Positions 1 to 4,256 of a stretch of DNA of 8,777 bases are shown piece by piece. Source of the DNA: a bacterium TMED144 (lineage in GTDB: Bacteria > Fidelibacterota > Marinisomatia > Marinisomatales > TCS55). Made by a program: the position numbers and the translations under genes. The stretch's first letter is position 1. Each line of letters begins with the position of its first letter. The stretch lies in contig NHGT02000032.1 of assembly GCA_002170005.2 (NCBI GenBank), positions 1 through 8,777 of the forward strand. The letters run 5' to 3'. The notes beneath the pieces are model-generated. The model saw nothing but the letters and a program-made list of their open reading frames with translations, ran no database searches and was not told the DNA's origin.

Positions 1-114
1 ATCAAGCATTATTGAGCCAATTGCGTTTTTTTTCTCAGGACGATTCAAAGTAATTTCAAGTACAAAGTTTTTTTCTTTGACTTTTAAATGTTGGAAATTA
101 TTAAATTCTTTCAT
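1..114 (-). CDS. Enoyl-CoA hydratase/isomerase (crotonase) family protein, N-terminal fragment
   Basis: Only the first 38 codons are in the window; the gene continues past base 1. The reading frame begins at an ATG (complement of 112-114) in an A/T-rich context and shows LEITLNRPEKKNAI at residues 19-32. This is the signature first beta-strand and loop of the crotonase fold, which helps form the CoA-binding site. The start lies 6 bp after the carboxylase stop codon, so the two genes are almost certainly co-transcribed. Crotonases next to an acyl-CoA carboxylase beta subunit are typically the hydratase of the following step, for example methylglutaconyl-CoA hydratase (LiuC) in leucine breakdown or its isohexenyl equivalent in geranyl-CoA breakdown. 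The family call is secure from the motif; the exact substrate is inference from context, since the catalytic residues lie outside the window. Confidence 0.85.
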   Translation of the reverse strand, partial: MKEFNNFQHLKVKEKNFVLEITLNRPEKKNAIGSIMLD

Positions 115-120
115 ATTAAT

Positions 121-1719
121 TTACATTCTAAAAGTACCAAATGAATTGCTTCCTTTTATATCTTCTTTATAAATAATCTCAACACATATCCTTAAATAAT
201 CTCTTGTATTTCTTGGATCTATCACCGAATCATCCATGACATTTGATGTGGTATGCCAAATTGATGCTTTTTTTTCAGAATCAGAAATTAAGTTTTTTTT
301 GTCTCGATTCAACTTACGTTTATCTATCTTTTTATTTGCTTTTAAATCTGAATTTATTTTAATAATTTCCATAACACCAGCAAGTTGTTCAGCACCCATA
401 ACACCTGATTTTACATTTGGATATGCAAATAAAAACCTTGGGTTAAATGATCTTCCACACATTGCATAATTTCCTGCACCATATGAATTGCCAACCAATA
501 ATGTTATGTGTGGCACCTGACTTCCCGCAACTGCATGAATTAATTGAGATCCATGATTGATTATTCCATTTTGTTCGTGTCTTCTACCAACCATGAATCC
601 AGTTGTATTTTGGATAAACAAAAGTGGAATATTTGATTTATTTGCAAGTTGTATAAATTGAGTTGCCTTTTTCGCTGATTCACTAAATATTACCCCATTA
701 CTGGCAAGAATGCCTATTTTCTTATCGTTAATTTTTGACCAGCCACATACTAGGGTAGGACCAAAACTTTCTTTAAATTCAAAGAACTTCGAATTATCAA
801 CGAATCTTACAATTAAATCACGAATATCAAACGAAATTTTCAAATTAAAAGGGACGATTCCTAAAATCTCATTTTTATCAAATTTCGGAGGATTAATATC
901 AGTGAGGGAATCGAAGCTGACGTCATTAATATTGAATTCTACAATTTTTCTAGCGATTTTAATAGCTTCATCTTCTGATTTAGCAAGAAAATCTGAAACA
1001 CCAGAAATATTACTATGCATTTTTGCACCTCCCAATTCCTCCTCACTAGACTCTTCATTTGTGGCCATTTTTACAAGGGGAGGACCTGCTAAAAAAACCT
1101 TTGCTTGATCCTCTTGCATAATTGTATAATCTGACATACCAGGAAAATATGCACCCCCTGCCGTAGCATTACCAAATACTATTGATATTGTTTGAATGCC
1201 ATTTTTACTGCGTGATGACATTTCCTTAAATATTTTACCATAATTATTAAATACAGTATCTTGATCTGGAAGATTAGCGCCCCCACTTTCAACTAGGTTT
1301 ATTGTTGGAAGTTTATTTTCTTTTGCGATTTCGCAAAGGCGAAGATTTTTAAGACTTGTTGCATAATCGACAACACCTCCTTTTTTTGTTCCTATATTTG
1401 CATTTACAATACAAATTTTTTTTGAAACAAAAGCAATTCCACAAATGGTTGTCCCACCAGGACCGAAGCCATTTTCATGATTTAAACCTGCAAGTGGCAT
1501 TAATTCAAGAAATGGACTACCTAGATCTATAAGTTTTTTTATTTTTTCAGTTGCTAAAGACTTACCTCTTTTTTTTGCATGATCAAGAGCAATTTCTGAA
1601 CCTAATATCTTTGCTTTATCTAAATTCTTATTTAGATCATCAATTAGCTTTAACATTGCTTTTTTGTTGGATTTAAAGGAAGCGCTCCTGTTGTTAATTG
1701 ATGATATAAATGAGTTCAT
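121..1719 (-). CDS. Acyl-CoA carboxylase, carboxyltransferase (beta) subunit, methylcrotonyl/geranyl-CoA type
   Basis: The 532-residue protein is full length for the family. It should transfer CO2 from carboxybiotin on an alpha subunit to an acyl-CoA in the cytoplasm. Both crotonase-like halves are intact. The N-half has SGGANLPDQ (145-153), oxyanion loop GNATAGGAYFPGMSD (183-197) and AGPPLVKMAT (211-220). The C-half has NTTGFMVG (371-378), NSYGAGNYAMCGR (411-423), AYPNVKSGVMGAEQLAGV (432-449) and VIDPRNTRDYLR (499-510). The ATG at 1719 is the natural start, preceded by an A/T-rich tract. The gene is divergent from the ligase and runs 6 bp into a crotonase, the LiuB-LiuC order of leucine degradation. 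The PGMSDY loop differs from the usual bacterial methylcrotonyl form as I recall it (PAMSDE) and is nearer the geranyl-CoA (AtuC) type. I therefore give no gene symbol: substrate could be methylcrotonyl-CoA, geranyl-CoA or another acyl-CoA. No biotin carboxylase subunit is visible. Confidence 0.93.
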   Translation of the reverse strand: MNSFISSINNRSASFKSNKKAMLKLIDDLNKNLDKAKILGSEIALDHAKKRGKSLATEKIKKLIDLGSPFLELMPLAGLNHENGFGPGGTTICGIAFVSKKICIVNANIGTKKGGVVDYATSLKNLRLCEIAKENKLPTINLVESGGANLPDQDTVFNNYGKIFKEMSSRSKNGIQTISIVFGNATAGGAYFPGMSDYTIMQEDQAKVFLAGPPLVKMATNEESSEEELGGAKMHSNISGVSDFLAKSEDEAIKIARKIVEFNINDVSFDSLTDINPPKFDKNEILGIVPFNLKISFDIRDLIVRFVDNSKFFEFKESFGPTLVCGWSKINDKKIGILASNGVIFSESAKKATQFIQLANKSNIPLLFIQNTTGFMVGRRHEQNGIINHGSQLIHAVAGSQVPHITLLVGNSYGAGNYAMCGRSFNPRFLFAYPNVKSGVMGAEQLAGVMEIIKINSDLKANKKIDKRKLNRDKKNLISDSEKKASIWHTTSNVMDDSVIDPRNTRDYLRICVEIIYKEDIKGSNSFGTFRM

Positions 1720-1812
1720 AATTATTTACTAAGATAGCTAATATCTAAGTAAATTATCAAGCAACAGAGGGTTATAAATTATGTCAAAAATAAATTGTTA
1801 TATTTAAGTTTT
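1720..1812. promoter_or_regulatory. Divergent intergenic region, presumed promoters of carboxylase and ligase
   Basis: These 93 bp separate two genes transcribed away from each other, so at least two promoters should lie here. I see no full match to the Bacteroidota consensus (TTTG near -33, TAnnTTTG near -7). Partial matches exist. On the plus strand TATATTTA at 1799-1806 matches 7 of 8 positions but is only 7 bp from the ligase ATG. On the minus strand TAATTTAC (complement of 1749-1756) is a weak -7-like box. A perfect TTGACA lies on the minus strand (1782-1787) without a well-spaced -10 partner. The presence of promoters follows from gene orientation; their positions are unresolved. Confidence 0.45.
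1724..1754. repeat. Inverted repeat, candidate operator or 5'-UTR hairpin
   Basis: The left arm ATTTACTAAGATA (1724-1736) and right arm TATCTAAGTAAAT (1742-1754) are complementary at 12 of 13 positions, the one mismatch being A1731/A1747. The spacer is GCTAA. The left arm begins 5 bp from the carboxylase ATG (1719), and the right arm ends 59 bp before the ligase ATG. A dyad of this size in a divergent gap between acyl-CoA genes fits a binding site for a dimeric regulator such as a TetR- or MerR-type acyl-CoA sensor; such regulators commonly control fatty-acid and leucine breakdown genes. If transcription of the carboxylase starts upstream of the dyad, the same sequence would form a hairpin against the start codon. 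The symmetry is seen directly; the function is inference. Confidence 0.55.
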
Positions 1813-3477
1813 ATGAACGAAAAATTTTATGATTTTCCATTTTATAAATGGGAAAAAGAAAAAGCAAATGACCCCTTTTTAAGACAGCCCTATGGAGATG
1901 ATTGGGAAGAATATACCTGGGCTGAAGCTGGAATTATGGCAAGAAAATTAGCAACAGCTATTGAAGGGTACAATCTTCCTCCTAGGTCTCATATTGGATT
2001 GATTTCAAAAAATTGTCGAGAGTGGGTTATAGCTGATCTAGCCATTATGATGTCAGGTCATATTTCTGTCCCTTTTTTTCCAACTTTAAAATCATACGAA
2101 TTAGAAAATCTTATTGAGTTTGGAGAAGTTAAACTATTATTTGCTGGAAAATTAGAGAATTGGACAGAACAAAAAAAAGGAGTTAAAAATGTCCCTGTAA
2201 TTTCTTTTCCAATTTATCAAAATCATTCAACAATTGATAATTCTGTAAAATGGGTTGATATAATGAATGAAAATGAACCAAAAAAAGATGATTATTATCC
2301 AAAAATGGACGATATATGGACGATAATTTTTACATCAGGTACAACTGGTGATCCCAAAGGTGTTGTATTAGATTACAGAACAGTTTTTTTAACTAAGATC
2401 ATTATTGAAAGTGAAGTAAACCCTCTTGCTGTTGATAAAATGGGTAACAATACCTTTATTTCGTACATGCCTCTTAATCATATCTTTGAAAGGGTTGTCA
2501 TAGAGTTTTCATGCCTCAGATATGGTGGAACCATATCATTTGTTGAATCATTGGAAACATTTGGTAAAAATTTAGCAGATGTCCAACCTACAACTTTTGC
2601 AGGTGTGCCTCGCATTTACAATAAATTTAAAGAAAAGGTTCTTGAAAAAATGCCACAAAAAAGATTAAATATTTTATTAAAAATACCATTGATATCAAGT
2701 TTAGTAAAGAAAAAAATTAAGAAATCTTTAGGTTGGTCAAGAGCAAATGCAATAGTTAGTGGAGCTGCATTTTTACCTCAAGCATTAATTGATTGGTATA
2801 AAACATTGGATGTTAATATACTTAATGGTTATGGTATGACTGAAAACTGTTGTGTATGTTCATACTTAGATACTATAAATATTGAAGGAAAGGGTTCAGT
2901 TGGTATGCCATGGGATGCAGTCGATATAAAGATTGGAGATGAAGGAGAAATATGGACTAAAAGCCCATATTTATTAAAAGAATATTACAAAAATAAGGAA
3001 CTAACAACAGATGTAATGAAAGATGGTTGGTTCAATACTGGTGATAAAGGTTATTTGGATGACAAAGGATATCTATTTATTACAGGAAGAGTAAAAGATA
3101 TATTCAAAACGTCTAAAGGTAAGTATATTGACCCCTCTGTGATTGAGGCTGAGTTTGAAAAAGCTAATCTCTTTCAACAGGTTTGCGTTGTTGGTTTAAA
3201 TTTACCTCAGCCAATATTGCTGGGTGTACCAAACGAAATTGCCTTATTAAATAAACAAGTTACAACTGAAAAGATAAAAGAGTTTTTACAAAGAATTAAT
3301 TCAGAAATGGATAATTATAAAAGAATTGAAAAGGTTGTTTTTGTAAAGCAAGAGTGGAACCCTGACAATAACCTGACAACTCCAACTCTAAAAATCAAAC
3401 GTGCTAAAATAGATGAGAGGTTTTCAGAAGATTATGAAAAATGGTACAAACAGGAGGAAAGCATTCTCTGGGAGTAA
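1813..3477 (+). CDS. Long-chain fatty acid--CoA ligase (AMP-forming acyl-CoA synthetase)
   Basis: The 554-residue cytoplasmic enzyme belongs to the ANL adenylating superfamily: it activates a carboxylic acid with ATP to an acyl-AMP, then to acyl-CoA. The expected motifs occur in order: P-loop TSGTTGDPKG (174-183), YMPLNHIFERV shortly after, GYGMTEN (339-345), GWFNTGDKGYLDDKGY (405-420), the hinge GRVKDIFKTSKGKY (425-438) and the C-terminal TPTLKIKR (523-530), whose Lys527 is the likely adenylation lysine. The MPLNHIFER and TPTLKIKR forms are typical of long-chain ligases rather than acetyl- or propionyl-CoA synthetases. I start at the ATG at 1813; an in-frame TTG at 1795 would add six residues, is less likely, and the homology begins after it. 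The gene diverges from the acyl-CoA carboxylase, suggesting linked acyl-CoA catabolism. Chain length preference cannot be read from the sequence, and terpenoid or branched acids are possible given the neighbours. Confidence 0.92.
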   Translation: MNEKFYDFPFYKWEKEKANDPFLRQPYGDDWEEYTWAEAGIMARKLATAIEGYNLPPRSHIGLISKNCREWVIADLAIMMSGHISVPFFPTLKSYELENLIEFGEVKLLFAGKLENWTEQKKGVKNVPVISFPIYQNHSTIDNSVKWVDIMNENEPKKDDYYPKMDDIWTIIFTSGTTGDPKGVVLDYRTVFLTKIIIESEVNPLAVDKMGNNTFISYMPLNHIFERVVIEFSCLRYGGTISFVESLETFGKNLADVQPTTFAGVPRIYNKFKEKVLEKMPQKRLNILLKIPLISSLVKKKIKKSLGWSRANAIVSGAAFLPQALIDWYKTLDVNILNGYGMTENCCVCSYLDTINIEGKGSVGMPWDAVDIKIGDEGEIWTKSPYLLKEYYKNKELTTDVMKDGWFNTGDKGYLDDKGYLFITGRVKDIFKTSKGKYIDPSVIEAEFEKANLFQQVCVVGLNLPQPILLGVPNEIALLNKQVTTEKIKEFLQRINSEMDNYKRIEKVVFVKQEWNPDNNLTTPTLKIKRAKIDERFSEDYEKWYKQEESILWE

Positions 3478-3487
3478 TGTTTTTTTT
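3460..3487 (+). terminator. Probable intrinsic terminator overlapping the ligase stop codon
   Basis: AGCATTCTC (3460-3468) pairs with GAG (3472-3474) and AATGTT (3476-3481) around a TGG loop, with a single bulged T at 3475 and one G-T pair. The hairpin is followed by a run of eight T (3480-3487). The ligase TAA (3475-3477) lies inside the stem, so ribosomes at the stop would disturb folding. The stem is only moderately stable, so partial read-through into the lipoprotein gene 45 bp further on is plausible. Confidence 0.45.
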
Positions 3488-3522
3488 AATTAAATCATTA
3501 AATTAGCATCAAATTTAAAAAA

Positions 3523-4050
3523 ATGAGAAATTTAATATTATTGATAACACTTTCTATAATTACCTTTTCTTGTGATACACCCGTGAAGCAAGATGCTGAA
3601 ATCGAAAGAGCTCCTGGATTTTTAAGAGCTGGTGGAGAGCAAATAAATGCGTATGATGCAAATCCTGAAAATCTTGATATTTGGGATAAATACATTGATG
3701 CACACAACAATCGTGATTTAGAATTAATTGCTAGTATGAATATTGATTCAACTGAGTTAGGAAACTTTAGAATTTTATCTCCAAATGGACAAATTATTAT
3801 GGGATCTGATACTCAAATTGAATTTTTAAAAGGTTGGTTTGAAGCTGAGAATCCAAAGTGGAAAACAAATTTTTCATTCGCAATGAGACTTGAAGGTCAA
3901 AAAGGCGAATGGGTAATAAGTGGTTCTGAAGTAAAAAAGACTGTTGATGGAGAAGAAGTTACCACCTACGATGTTGCAGATGTATATATTGAAGATGGCA
4001 AAATTGGTGCTTTTTGGGTTTACTCACGAGCTGCAGTACCAACAGAATAA
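3523..4050 (+). CDS. Small lipoprotein with NTF2-like (SnoaL/DUF4440-type) domain
   Basis: The 175-residue protein has a lipoprotein signal peptide: MRN, a hydrophobic stretch (4-15) and lipobox TFSC with Cys17, followed by Asp18. In enterobacteria Asp at +2 would hold it in the inner membrane, but that rule does not hold in Bacteroidota. The mature part (about 50-172) reads like a single NTF2-like cone: helix DIWDKYIDAHNNRDLE, then PNGQIIMG, a tryptophan-containing helix, and strands ending in VADVYIEDGKIGAFWVYSR. That pattern is typical of SnoaL/DUF4440 proteins, which bind small ligands or act as isomerases, hydratases or accessory domains. No catalytic set can be assigned, so function is unknown. 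The ATG at 3523 follows an A-run, usual for this genome. It lies 45 bp after the ligase, possibly separated by a weak terminator, and ends in a strong one. Confidence 0.82.
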   Translation: MRNLILLITLSIITFSCDTPVKQDAEIERAPGFLRAGGEQINAYDANPENLDIWDKYIDAHNNRDLELIASMNIDSTELGNFRILSPNGQIIMGSDTQIEFLKGWFEAENPKWKTNFSFAMRLEGQKGEWVISGSEVKKTVDGEEVTTYDVADVYIEDGKIGAFWVYSRAAVPTE

Positions 4051-4063
4051 TACAGATAAATTC

Positions 4064-4097
4064 AAAAAAAAATAGGGAGATTTCTATCTCCCTTTTT
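4064..4097 (+). terminator. Intrinsic terminator after the NTF2-like lipoprotein gene
   Basis: A perfect 7-bp stem GGGAGAT (4075-4081) / ATCTCCC (4086-4092) closes a TTCT loop and is followed by T5 (4093-4097). An A-run upstream (4064-4072) can pair with the T-run, lengthening the stem and making the element potentially bidirectional. It starts 24 bp after the lipoprotein stop (25 if the stem is measured) and is one of the few G/C-rich hairpins in the intergenic DNA. It implies that the following small ORF and glycosidase have their own promoter or depend on read-through. Confidence 0.85.
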
Positions 4098-4110
4098 CAT
4101 ATCTTGATTG

Positions 4111-4231
4111 TTATGAACAGAAACTCATCATTGGATGATTTTATTAAATATTTAGAAAACAGAATAGATAGGGGTGAGTATAAAAATTCTGTTCATAAAA
4201 TAACATTTATGACCACAATGCATGTCATAAA
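4111..4231 (+). promoter_or_regulatory. Structured leader upstream of the GH3 gene with mutually exclusive stems
   Basis: Four segments can pair in chain. Segment A TTATGAACAGAA (4111-4122) is a perfect 12-bp reverse complement of segment B TTCTGTTCATAA (4187-4198). Just inside it, ACTCATC (4123-4129) pairs with GGTGAGT (4173-4179) over 7 bp, including one G-T. Segment B also overlaps TCATAAA (4193-4199), which pairs with TTTATGA (4206-4212, segment C). Segment C TTTATGAC (4206-4213) pairs perfectly over 8 bp with segment D GTCATAAA (4224-4231). Thus A:B with C:D excludes B:C. The array lies between the terminator and the glycosidase start and contains the small ORF start codon inside segment A. 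There is no T-run after the last stem, so control of translation or stability fits better than attenuation. I do not recognise a known riboswitch. The short stems could arise by chance in AT-rich DNA; the 12-bp stem is harder to dismiss. Confidence 0.4.
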
Positions 4232-4253
4232 AAAAATAATTGGAGAAAAATAA
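4113..4253 (+). CDS. Possible small protein (46 aa) immediately upstream of the GH3 gene
   Basis: The ATG at 4113 opens a 46-codon frame starting MNRNSSLDDFIKYLENR and ending KKIIGEK, with its TAA three bases before the glycosidase ATG. The composition is charged and Lys/Ile/Asn-rich, with no signal peptide or hydrophobic membrane segment. Residues 7-17 could form an amphipathic helix. Codons match the neighbours (TTA, AGA, GAA, GAT, AAA). Its start comes 15 bp after the terminator T-run, and no clear ribosome binding site precedes it. I recognise no family. It may be a genuine cytosolic small protein translationally coupled to the glycosidase, a leader peptide, or a chance frame over a structured RNA leader. 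The same frame is open back to a TTG at 4014, but that crosses the terminator and the end of the lipoprotein gene and is not credible. Confidence 0.4.
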   Translation: MNRNSSLDDFIKYLENRIDRGEYKNSVHKITFMTTMHVIKKIIGEK

Positions 4254-4256
4254 ATT

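Noticed and set aside
260..300. Runs of eight T (A8 in coding sense) near the carboxylase C-terminus, and another at 26-33 in the crotonase, as phase-variable tracts
   Set aside because: They encode Lys-Lys-Asn-type codons in an AT-rich genome, both frames are intact, and nothing suggests switching.
710..1108. 132-codon open frame on the plus strand inside the carboxylase gene
   Set aside because: It is antisense to a conserved, motif-complete gene, and its translation shows no recognisable domain.
1782..1787. Perfect TTGACA on the minus strand as a sigma-70 -35 box for the carboxylase
   Set aside because: At 17 bp spacing the next hexamer reads TTGCTT, and the best GATAAT lies 23 bp away; the Bacteroidota primary sigma factor also uses a different consensus.
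1795..1812. In-frame TTG start adding six residues to the ligase
   Set aside because: The ATG at 1813 starts just before the family homology, and the extra residues have no support; the other genes here use ATG.
3498..3710. 70-codon minus-strand frame over the start of the NTF2-like lipoprotein
   Set aside because: It overlaps a well-formed lipoprotein signal and lipobox on the plus strand and has no features of its own.
4014..4112. Upstream extension of the small ORF from a TTG at 4014
   Set aside because: It overlaps the end of the lipoprotein gene and runs through a strong terminator, so it would not be transcribed as one message with the glycosidase.
4098..4256. Gammaproteobacterial (for example SAR86) origin of the window
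   Set aside because: The acyl-CoA genes alone would allow it, but the acidic residues after the lipoprotein cysteines and the beta-helix layout fit Bacteroidota better; this remains unproven without a marker gene.
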